Origin: Alphaproteobacteria bacterium
GTDB taxonomy: Bacteria > Pseudomonadota > Alphaproteobacteria > Micavibrionales > Micavibrionaceae
DNA length: 33,030 bases
Assembly (NCBI GenBank): GCA_025451095.1
Contig: JANWLB010000023.1
Span: 1-33,030, forward strand
Direction of reading: 5' to 3'
Position numbers and translations under genes: made by a program. Numbering within the stretch: position 1 is the first letter of the stretch; every line of letters starts with the position of its first letter. Under the pieces are notes generated by a model. It made no database searches, was not told the DNA's origin, and worked only from the letters and a program-made list of their open reading frames with translations. Positions 26,680 through 33,030 of the stretch are shown here, piece after piece.

Positions 26680-27714
26680 ATGGCCGCACAGGAAAAAACA
26701 GCCTTCTTCCGTTGTGACGCCTCTCCCGACATTGGCTCCGGCCATGTCATGCGCTGCCTCACGCTAGCAGAGTCTTTGAGCAAAAAAGGCTGGCGCTGTG
26801 CTTTTTTATGCACGAAAGAAACCCCGGCAATCCTTCCCGCTCTGGCGACAAGCGGCTTTGATGTTTATTCGCCGGAAGAAACTCCGGACTACGCAAACTT
26901 TCTGATCGTCGATCATTACGGACTTGATCAAAAATACGAGGCTTCCACCCGTCTATGGGCACGCAAAATTATCGTCCTGGACGATCTGGCTGACCGCGCC
27001 CATAACTGCGATCTTCTTCTCGACCAGACCTATGGCCGCTCCGCCGAGGATTACAGGCCCTTGGTGCCGGAAGGGTGCCGGATCCTGACCGGCGCCGAAT
27101 ATGCTTTGTTGCGCCCGCAGTTCCCCGCAGCGCGGCCGGCCGCACTGGCGCGGCGCGCCGGCAGCATTGACCGCGTGCTCATCTCCTTCGGCAACACAAA
27201 CATTCATAACATCACAACAAAAGCCCTTGAAGACCTTTCCGGCATCACGTCAAAAAAACTGGCTCTGGACGTAGTGCTAGGCAGCCGCGCGCCCTATTTC
27301 AGGGACGTGGAGCAGATCGTCAGGGCCATCGCCGACCAAAGCTTTCATGCTATACGTCTGCTCACCGATGTTACGGACATGGCCAGCCTTATGACTGGGG
27401 CGGATTTCGCCGTCGGCGCCGGCGGCACAACCAGCTGGGAACGCTGCTGTCTGGGCCTGCCCGCTCTTATCATAGAAATCGCCGATAACCAGCGGCTTCT
27501 GGCCGCCCGGCTGCACAAGGCGGGGGCCGCCCATAATCTGGGCTGGCACGAGAATATCGGATCATCCTCTCTTGCCCGAACGCTGGAAACTTATATTATG
27601 AAGCCCGATTTAGGGCGTGCGATGGCTCACAAGGCTGCCGCCCTCTGTGACGGTAGGGGGCTAGGATATCTAGCTGATATTATTAATAAATCTTATTGTT
27701 GGCACACGGCGTGA
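26680..27714 (+). CDS. PseG/SpsG-type UDP-sugar hydrolase
   Basis: GT-B-fold hydrolase of the PseG/SpsG family, which releases the free diamino-sugar from its UDP form by C-O bond cleavage so that a NeuB enzyme can use it. Residues 9-26 read FFRCDASPDIGSGHVMRC, containing the GxGH signature with the catalytic His (His22). DDLADRAHNCDLLLDQ and GAGGTTSWERCCLGLP follow, the latter at the UDP site. The ATG at 26680 gives 344 residues and a 2-nt gap after the methyltransferase stop; an ATG at 26653 is also in frame but would add residues not seen in homologues. The stop overlaps the next start as GTGA. This is the clearest indicator that the operon makes a pseudaminic-type acid. Confidence 0.87.
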   Translation: MAAQEKTAFFRCDASPDIGSGHVMRCLTLAESLSKKGWRCAFLCTKETPAILPALATSGFDVYSPEETPDYANFLIVDHYGLDQKYEASTRLWARKIIVLDDLADRAHNCDLLLDQTYGRSAEDYRPLVPEGCRILTGAEYALLRPQFPAARPAALARRAGSIDRVLISFGNTNIHNITTKALEDLSGITSKKLALDVVLGSRAPYFRDVEQIVRAIADQSFHAIRLLTDVTDMASLMTGADFAVGAGGTTSWERCCLGLPALIIEIADNQRLLAARLHKAGAAHNLGWHENIGSSSLARTLETYIMKPDLGRAMAHKAAALCDGRGLGYLADIINKSYCWHTA

Positions 27715-28466
27715 CGCGGGAAAAAGTCAAGAATTTCTGGGAAGATCGCGGCCTGATCGAGGGCAGCGGCGGCACCAATGACATCATCCTGCAGAAAATC
27801 GAGGAAAGAACTCTGCTCGAGGCTGTACCGAAAAACTCTTACGTATGCGATATAGGCTGTGGCGACGGGCACGCCCTGCACAGGCTGCACACAGAAAACG
27901 GATGCACCGGCATAGGTGTCGATTACTCTGAAAACTTCATTGCCCAGTGTCAGGTCTATTACAAAACCCCGGCCCTAAAATTCATGTGCAAAGACATCCG
28001 CGCGCTCGATCGCGATATTGGACCTTTCGACGTTGTCATGAGCAAAAGATGCCTGATAAACCTAGAAAACGAGGACGAACAAAAACATATCTTCGGAAAA
28101 ATATTGGAGATTGTAAAACCGGGCGGCCTTTACATTATGATCGAGTCCTTCGTTGATGGAAACGAAGCACTTAATGCCTTGCGTGAACCGCTGGGCCTGA
28201 CCCGAATGGAGTCGCCGTGGCACAATGTCTATCTACGCCTGCCCCATGTGCAGGACTGGGAGAAATCATTTCCTGTACAGCTCGGGCAGGTATCTCACTT
28301 TTCAAGCACCTATTATTTTCTGAGCCGTGTAATTAATGCCAAGCTGGCTCAGGATCGGGGCGAAGAGCCACGCTACGATTCTGATATCAACATGCTGGCG
28401 CTGAACCTGCCCCCTTTCGGCGAGTTCGGTGCAACAAAAATGCTGATCTGGAAGAAAAAGGCCTGA
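27711..28466 (+). CDS. SAM-dependent class I methyltransferase
   Basis: A 251-residue methyltransferase with motif I VCDIGCGDGHA (45-55), the ribose-binding strand GIGVDYSENFI, and VKPGGLYIMIES as the motif following the catalytic strand. I choose the GTG at 27711 as start: it overlaps the PseG-like stop as GTGA, the same arrangement as most junctions in this operon, whereas the alternative TTG at 27696 has no ribosome-binding site. It is the second methyltransferase of the nonulosonate operon and unlike the first in sequence, so two different positions may be methylated. The acceptor is unknown. Confidence 0.83.
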   Translation: MTREKVKNFWEDRGLIEGSGGTNDIILQKIEERTLLEAVPKNSYVCDIGCGDGHALHRLHTENGCTGIGVDYSENFIAQCQVYYKTPALKFMCKDIRALDRDIGPFDVVMSKRCLINLENEDEQKHIFGKILEIVKPGGLYIMIESFVDGNEALNALREPLGLTRMESPWHNVYLRLPHVQDWEKSFPVQLGQVSHFSSTYYFLSRVINAKLAQDRGEEPRYDSDINMLALNLPPFGEFGATKMLIWKKKA

Positions 28467-28497
28467 TGCGGTCCCCGCTTTTGAAAGCGCAAAGGTC

Positions 28498-29178
28498 ATG
28501 AGCGTTTACATCGTTGCCACTATAAAACCATGGAATATCGATGCCTTCTCCCGGCATACAAAAACTCTGCCGGGAGAGTTTTATCTTGTAACGGAGCCTG
28601 AGGAACTCACTGACGACCTGATCGCACGCCTGAAGCCCCGCTATATTTTCTTTATGCATTGGTCGTGGATCGTTCCGGACTCGACCCTGAACAGCACCGA
28701 ATGTGTCTGCTTTCATATGACAGATGTGCCCTACGGGCGGGGTGGCAGTCCCTTGCAAAACCTCATTGCCCGGGGCCACAAGGATACCATTTTGACCGCC
28801 CTGCGCATGACGGCAGAGCTGGATGCCGGCCCCGTATACCTAAAAAGACCCCTAAGTCTGGCAGGCCGGGCGCAGGATATCTTTGAGCGAAGCGCCGATC
28901 TGGTTTATGATCTGATCCGGGAAATCATTGAAAAAGAGCCGCAGCCTGTGGCACAACAAGGCGAAGCTGTCATATTCAGAAGGAGGACTCCGGACATGAG
29001 CAAGATGCCGGAAAGCGGGGACCTGGAAACTCTTTATAACCATATCCGTATGCTGGATGCGGACACATACCCTAAGGCATTTCTTGACTATGGCACCTTC
29101 CGCCTGTCTTTTGACAATGCCGTGCCGCAAAAAGATGGCTCTCTGAAAGCTCGGGTAAAAATCGAGACCAGGAAATGA
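28498..29178 (+). CDS. Formyltransferase-like protein, catalytic Asn replaced
   Basis: A 226-residue protein related to the N-terminal domain of methionyl-tRNA/sugar N-formyltransferases (10-formyl-tetrahydrofolate dependent). The core reads CVCFHMTDVPYGRGGSP (69-85), then LIARGHKDTILTALRM and ELDAGPVYLKRPL (107-119). His73 and Asp109 match the catalytic His and Asp, but the position of the usual catalytic Asn (NxH) is Cys71. I believe a subfamily of small proteins shares this C-F-H form, but cannot check it. It has no tRNA-binding C-terminal domain. It sits beside a PIG-L deacetylase (ATGA overlap), which suggests acyl exchange on an amino sugar. A 31-bp gap precedes it, the largest in the operon. 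Confidence 0.75.
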   Translation: MSVYIVATIKPWNIDAFSRHTKTLPGEFYLVTEPEELTDDLIARLKPRYIFFMHWSWIVPDSTLNSTECVCFHMTDVPYGRGGSPLQNLIARGHKDTILTALRMTAELDAGPVYLKRPLSLAGRAQDIFERSADLVYDLIREIIEKEPQPVAQQGEAVIFRRRTPDMSKMPESGDLETLYNHIRMLDADTYPKAFLDYGTFRLSFDNAVPQKDGSLKARVKIETRK

Positions 29179-29870
29179 AAAAAACTGTTGCCGTCATCGC
29201 CGCACATCCTGACGACGAGGCCTTGGGAGCTGGCGGAACGCTGGCTCGTCACGCCGCGCAAGGCGATGTTGTTCACGCTGTTTTTTTTACCGATGGCGTT
29301 GGCGCCCGGGGGCAGAAAGATAACGCATCGGAGCGCAACGAAGCCGCCCGCAAAGCCGCTGTCATTTTGGGCATAAAGGCCGGCAACATACACTTTTTAT
29401 CCTTTCCCGATAACAAGATGGATTCTGTGCCGCTGCTGGATATCGTACAAGCGCTTGAAAAAACGCTTGAACCCGTACGCCCGCAGATCATCTATACGCA
29501 CCACGCGGGCGACCTGAATCAGGATCATCGCGTCGTGGCACAGGCTGTCCTTACCGCCTGCCGCCCCCAGCCGGGCAGCGCAGCCGAAGAGATATATGGC
29601 TTTGAAGTCCTTTCCAGCACAGGCTGGGCCGGCCCTACCGATACAGGGAGCGCAAAGCCGGGAGAAACCTTTGCGCCCGCACATTATGTTGACATCACCG
29701 CTCATATAGATGCCAAAATGAGCGCATTACGCTGTTACGATCATGAAATGCGCCCCTTCCCCCATGCGCGCTCCTACGAAGCAGTAGAGGCTCTCGCCAC
29801 GCTTCGGGGCGCCCAGATGGGTATCCAGCGCGCCGAGGCTTTCACCGTAATCAGACAGATACGAAAATGA
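29175..29870 (+). CDS. PIG-L family N-deacetylase
   Basis: Zinc-dependent deacetylase of the PIG-L/LmbE family, 231 residues. The first metal motif AHPDDEALG (10-18) supplies His11 and Asp14; the second, THHAGDLNQDHRVV (108-121), supplies His118. The fold is complete, and length is normal. Members remove acetyl groups from GlcNAc-containing lipids, mycothiol precursors or other N-acetyl amino sugars. Placed between a formyltransferase-like gene and a nonulosonic acid synthase, with ATGA overlaps on both sides, it probably deacetylates an amino group of the sugar so another group can be added. There is no signal peptide, so it acts in the cytoplasm. Confidence 0.88.
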   Translation: MKKTVAVIAAHPDDEALGAGGTLARHAAQGDVVHAVFFTDGVGARGQKDNASERNEAARKAAVILGIKAGNIHFLSFPDNKMDSVPLLDIVQALEKTLEPVRPQIIYTHHAGDLNQDHRVVAQAVLTACRPQPGSAAEEIYGFEVLSSTGWAGPTDTGSAKPGETFAPAHYVDITAHIDAKMSALRCYDHEMRPFPHARSYEAVEALATLRGAQMGIQRAEAFTVIRQIRK

Positions 29871-31054
29871 ATCGCGCCTTTTCCATTTCTGGCCGAAAAA
29901 TAGGCGGTAATGAGCCCTGCTACATTATCGCCGAAGTCTCTTGCAATCATGAGGGTGATTTCGATGAGGCACGCAAAATCATAGAGGCCGCCGCCGAATC
30001 GGGCGCGGATGCTGCCAAGCTGCAGACCTATACTGCCGATACCATGACCCGCGACTTCAAGAACAAACCCACAGGCACGATGTGGGCTGAAATCGATCTC
30101 TACAAGCTGTATCAAAAAGCCTACACGCCATGGGAATGGTATGGTGATCTGCAGAAAGTTGCCGCCGATCGCGGTATTCACCTTTTCTCTACGCCCTTTG
30201 ATGAAACCGCCGTTGATTTTTTGGTTAAACAGGGCGCGCCTGTCATGAAAGTGCCGAGCTTTGAAGTTGTCGATATCAAGCTGCTGGAAAAAATGGCCCA
30301 AACAGGCCTTCCTGTCATCATGTCGAATGGCATGACTGACTTTCTTGAGATGGAAGAGGCCGTGCGAACGCTGCGCGATCACGGCACAAAGGATCTGGCA
30401 ATTCTTCACTGCAACAGCGGATATCCGGCTTCGTTCGACGAGGCCAACTTAAAAACCATTCCTGCCCTTGCCGAAATTTTCGACGTTGTTCCGGGAGTTT
30501 CCGACCATACAATCTATGCTGATGACAAAAATTACAGGCATCCCATGGCCCACGTCACGCCCTTGGAAGCTGTGAAGCTGGGCGCGAAGATTATCGAGGT
30601 TCACCTGCTCATGGACCGGAAGAAAGCCCGCGCCCTGAATAAAAAACAGAAAGGTGGATTTGACTGGCCTTTCTCGCGCGAGCCGGCGGAGCTGAAAAAA
30701 ATGGTTGATATGGTTCGCGCCTATGAACGGGGGGAAGACGTTGCCTACGAAACGGCGGCCGAACGAACAGCCTCCCTGCGTACCCATGGCGCAGTCATGT
30801 TCGAGCCGACAGCCAAGGAAATAGCCAGCCGCGCTTGCCGCCCTTCTCTATGGGTGGTGGAAGACGTCAAAAAAGGCGCCCCTTTGAAATTTGCCGGCGG
30901 CAAACCTGGTAACGTCGATTCCATCCGGCCTGCCGGCGGCCTTCATATACGTTTTGCTGACCTTATATCCGGAAAACCGGCCACCCGGGATATTAAAGCC
31001 GGCCAGCCTTTGAGCTGGGATATGGTCAATATAGCGGCCTGCGGCACGGAATAA
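29867..31054 (+). CDS. PseI-like NeuB-family synthase (second copy)
   Basis: A second NeuB-family protein, 395 residues, quite unlike the first copy. It has the standard opening YIIAEVSCNHEGDFDEA (19-35) and the PseI-like AAKLQTYTADTMT (49-61), KVPSFEVVD, LHCNSGYPA (180-188) and SDHT (212-215). The second metal-ligand His is kept (His246), but the preceding Lys is Val (IIEVHLLMD). About 14 extra residues follow SDHT (217-230). The distal site reads GGFDWPFSREP rather than GPDxxxSLEP, the FSxEP form being like pseudaminic acid synthases. The SAF domain spans about 325-392. ATGA overlap with the deacetylase. It is the likelier of the two to make the pseudaminic-type acid; substrate inferred, not proven. 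Confidence 0.87.
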   Translation: MNRAFSISGRKIGGNEPCYIIAEVSCNHEGDFDEARKIIEAAAESGADAAKLQTYTADTMTRDFKNKPTGTMWAEIDLYKLYQKAYTPWEWYGDLQKVAADRGIHLFSTPFDETAVDFLVKQGAPVMKVPSFEVVDIKLLEKMAQTGLPVIMSNGMTDFLEMEEAVRTLRDHGTKDLAILHCNSGYPASFDEANLKTIPALAEIFDVVPGVSDHTIYADDKNYRHPMAHVTPLEAVKLGAKIIEVHLLMDRKKARALNKKQKGGFDWPFSREPAELKKMVDMVRAYERGEDVAYETAAERTASLRTHGAVMFEPTAKEIASRACRPSLWVVEDVKKGAPLKFAGGKPGNVDSIRPAGGLHIRFADLISGKPATRDIKAGQPLSWDMVNIAACGTE

Positions 31055-31121
31055 ACTTGCACCGCCGCCACTCCTTACTTTAGAAAATAGCCCTGTGGCA
31101 CTCGCCTGAAAGGATTTAACC

Positions 31122-32702
31122 GTGCGCCCTCTGATCGTCTGCCGGTCTGACAAAACCAAGTACTTGGTTCATATCGCCCGCGCCCTGAAGAAAATGGGTG
31201 CCGCTGATAAATTTTACGCCTATGTCGCGTATTACGATCAATGGGATCAGTATGTCCGCAACCTTGATGATTTCCGCTTCGAAAAAATCTTCGGCACAGC
31301 CGAAATCTTTAAGGCAATCGACGAAAAGCCCGTCGATTCTGCTGAGCTGAAACGCATAGAAACCACATATGGCGCGGACATGCTCTGGGGCCTGATCCTG
31401 ACTGAGCGCTGGCTGGTGGCCAGCGCGGCGCAACCCCTGTATGCCTTTATTCCGTTTTACAGCAAAGAGCAGAAACTTCAGTATTTCGTGCGACTGATCC
31501 AACAGGCAGAAAAAATTTTCGATGATACGGATATCGACTGCATCATTGACTTCGCTCAGATCGGCCTGTTCCGTATTGCACTGGAGGTTGTCGCCAAATA
31601 TCGCAACCTTCCTTATTATCACACAGACAATGCGTTGCTACGAGATCCGGCAGGGGGCGACCGGCATTTTATCAGCCGCCGCCTGAATGAAAACTATAAT
31701 TTCATGGATCCCGACTATCACAAATGCAAAAACAATCCGTCTGTGATCAGAGAAGGCCGCGATTACCTTGATCGTTTCCGCAATTCGAGCGGGTCAGTCT
31801 ATAGCCTGTGGTATGGCAGCGGACCCGGCGCCTCATTATTTTCACCGGAAATTCTTAAGAAAAAAGTCAAAGAAACAGCTGTGGCTTTGGGCCGCGCAGC
31901 CAAAGGTCTTGTGCGCGATATAAAGCTGTTCAAGCAGGCCTTGAGCAACACTGAAACTCGTTACAATTTCGCGCTATACAAGGGCAATACGCTTTCAAAG
32001 GTCGTACGCTACGTGCAAGAGCTTTACCGCCTTGGCTATGCGCGGCTGTTGTGCCGTTATGAAACAACACCGCCGGAAGGGCACTATGCTTTTATGACGC
32101 TGCACTACCAACCGGAAGCCAGCACCGCCCTGATGGCCCCGTTTGAGGTCAATCAACTGGCTGTTATTGAAAACATCGCCAAAGCACTGCCGCTGGATTT
32201 CAAGTTGCTGGTCAAGATGAATAAGATGATGGTGCGCCGGGATCCCGTTGCCTTTATCCGCCATCTTCAGAAAATTCCCAATGTCTACCTAGTCGATCAC
32301 TACGCAAACACGCGCCATTTCCTCGAAAAATGCACGTGCGTAGTTGCCATTACCGGCACGTCGGCGCTTGAAGGCGCCTTGCTGGGGAAACCCGCCATTC
32401 TTTTGGGTGACCGAACCATGCCCTGGCACCGGATCAGCGCTGTCACGCACGTGAAAAACTGGCATGATCTGCACGGCGCGATCAGCGCTTCTAAAAATTA
32501 CACATGCGATGACGATGATTTGTCTGCATATCTGCAGGCCGTGCATGACAACTCCTTTACGTTAAAAAATAATTATGCCTGGTCCGGTATTTTCAACCCG
32601 GCCGATCCCGCATGCGATGAAGCTGTCAATACCGTGGCGCGTGAACTTGCCAAAACACATGAACTTCTGAAGCAGCCGGCAAAAGGGTCGAAAGCAGCCT
32701 GA
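31122..32702 (+). CDS. Capsule-type glycosyltransferase-like protein (KpsC/KpsS-related)
   Basis: A 526-residue protein whose C-terminal part resembles the Capsule_synth (PF05159) transferases that use CMP-Kdo: MTLHYQPEASTALMAP (325-340), LVKMNKMMVRRDP (363-375), NVYLVDHYANTRHFLEKC and ITGTSALEGALLGKPAILLG (410-429). The N-terminal half looks like the acceptor half of a GT-B fold and is otherwise unrecognised. No signal peptide is seen. The start is a GTG at 31122 with AAAGGA 8 nt upstream. Because it directly follows the operon making a CMP-nonulosonic acid, I infer that it transfers that sugar to a glycan or flagellin. A 67-bp gap separates it from the operon, and it ends 7 bp from the convergent pseC-like gene. 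Confidence 0.72.
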   Translation: MRPLIVCRSDKTKYLVHIARALKKMGAADKFYAYVAYYDQWDQYVRNLDDFRFEKIFGTAEIFKAIDEKPVDSAELKRIETTYGADMLWGLILTERWLVASAAQPLYAFIPFYSKEQKLQYFVRLIQQAEKIFDDTDIDCIIDFAQIGLFRIALEVVAKYRNLPYYHTDNALLRDPAGGDRHFISRRLNENYNFMDPDYHKCKNNPSVIREGRDYLDRFRNSSGSVYSLWYGSGPGASLFSPEILKKKVKETAVALGRAAKGLVRDIKLFKQALSNTETRYNFALYKGNTLSKVVRYVQELYRLGYARLLCRYETTPPEGHYAFMTLHYQPEASTALMAPFEVNQLAVIENIAKALPLDFKLLVKMNKMMVRRDPVAFIRHLQKIPNVYLVDHYANTRHFLEKCTCVVAITGTSALEGALLGKPAILLGDRTMPWHRISAVTHVKNWHDLHGAISASKNYTCDDDDLSAYLQAVHDNSFTLKNNYAWSGIFNPADPACDEAVNTVARELAKTHELLKQPAKGSKAA

Positions 32703-32709
32703 TACGAAT

Positions 32710-33030
32710 TCAACCGCCGGCTGCCTTTTTAACATCTCTCCCCAGCACGGCGCGCAGCGCCTGCACGACAAAACCGACATCCTCGTCGCGCATCGCCGGG
32801 AACAGCGGCAGGGAAAGCGTGTGTTCGTAATAGTGCGCGGCACCAGGCAAGTTGATCGCGCCATACCGCTTTTTGTAATAGGGCTGGGAATGTACCGGGA
32901 TGTAATGCACCTGCGTGCCCACGCCCTGCTCTTTCAGCGCGGTCATAAAGTCCGCCCGGGAAAAACCGGCGGCCCGGAAATCGATCCGCGCTGCATAAAG
33001 ATGCCAGGCGGATTCACACGAAGGCGCCCG
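32710..33030 (-). CDS. pseC: PseC-like aminotransferase, 3' part (runs off the window)
   Basis: The last 106 codons of a DegT/DnrJ/EryC1-type PLP aminotransferase; the reading frame continues past the right edge, so the PLP-binding lysine is not in view. The visible part reads SAWHLYAARIDF, EQGVGTQVHYIPVHSQPYYKK and YEHTLSLPLFPAMRDEDV, the C-terminal pattern of PseC, which aminates UDP-4-keto-6-deoxy-N-acetyl-L-altrosamine in pseudaminic acid synthesis. It faces the capsule-type transferase with 7 bp between stops. Finding PseC here together with a PseG-like hydrolase supports a pseudaminic-type pathway. pseB is expected upstream of it, beyond 33030. Confidence 0.83.
   Translation of the reverse strand, partial: RAPSCESAWHLYAARIDFRAAGFSRADFMTALKEQGVGTQVHYIPVHSQPYYKKRYGAINLPGAAHYYEHTLSLPLFPAMRDEDVGFVVQALRAVLGRDVKKAAGG

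Overview
The window looks like alphaproteobacterial chromosome. The GyrB, DnaN, RecF and ArgS sequences are full-length and of alphaproteobacterial type, and dnaN-recF-gyrB follow one another as in the classical dnaA-dnaN-recF-gyrB order. However, dnaA is not beside dnaN: a thiol-redox gene pair sits there instead. I cannot place the organism below class level.

Layout. (1) 56-6851, minus strand: housekeeping block dnaN, recF, gyrB, argS. (2) 6964-9681, minus strand: a DsbD/ScsB-type membrane electron carrier followed by an exported peroxiredoxin-like protein; mscL diverges from it at 9774-10193. (3) 10194-10469: a tRNA-Ala(GGC) gene, and 100 bp away an exact copy of its 3' end lying in one arm of a long imperfect palindrome. 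(4) 10470-21805, minus strand: a surface-glycan locus. In transcription order it holds an ABC exporter, a methyltransferase, a sulfotransferase, a P-loop kinase-like protein, a CmoB-like methyltransferase, a ParB-fold-like protein, another methyltransferase, a double glycosyltransferase (two GT4 units in one chain), an O-antigen ligase/polymerase and an EamA-type transporter. One methyltransferase (15716-16393) faces the other way inside this block. (5) 21969-31054, plus strand: a very tightly packed nine-intergenic-junction, ten-gene operon, with most junctions overlapping by 4 bp. It encodes a divergent NeuB-like synthase, a CMP-nonulosonate synthetase, a Gfo/Idh/MocA dehydrogenase, a class III aminotransferase, a methyltransferase, a PseG/SpsG-like hydrolase, a second methyltransferase, a formyltransferase-like protein, a PIG-L deacetylase and a second (PseI-like) NeuB. 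(6) 31122-32702: a capsule-type transferase related to KpsC/KpsS proteins, facing a pseC-like aminotransferase (32710 to beyond the right edge).

Working model (inference). Regions 4-6 make, decorate and export a surface polysaccharide or flagellar glycan. PseC, PseG, a NeuB and a CMP-transferase give the skeleton of pseudaminic-type nonulosonic acid synthesis. The dehydrogenase/aminotransferase pair, the deacetylase, the formyltransferase-like protein and two methyltransferases in the same operon suggest an unusually modified sugar, possibly two different nonulosonic acids because there are two dissimilar synthases. PseB, PseF/PseH equivalents and flagellin are not all visible; pseB is expected just right of the window. 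The nonulosonate operon is the best candidate here for undescribed chemistry. There is no CRISPR array, insertion sequence, integrase or rRNA gene in view, and no gene-free stretch over 300 bases.
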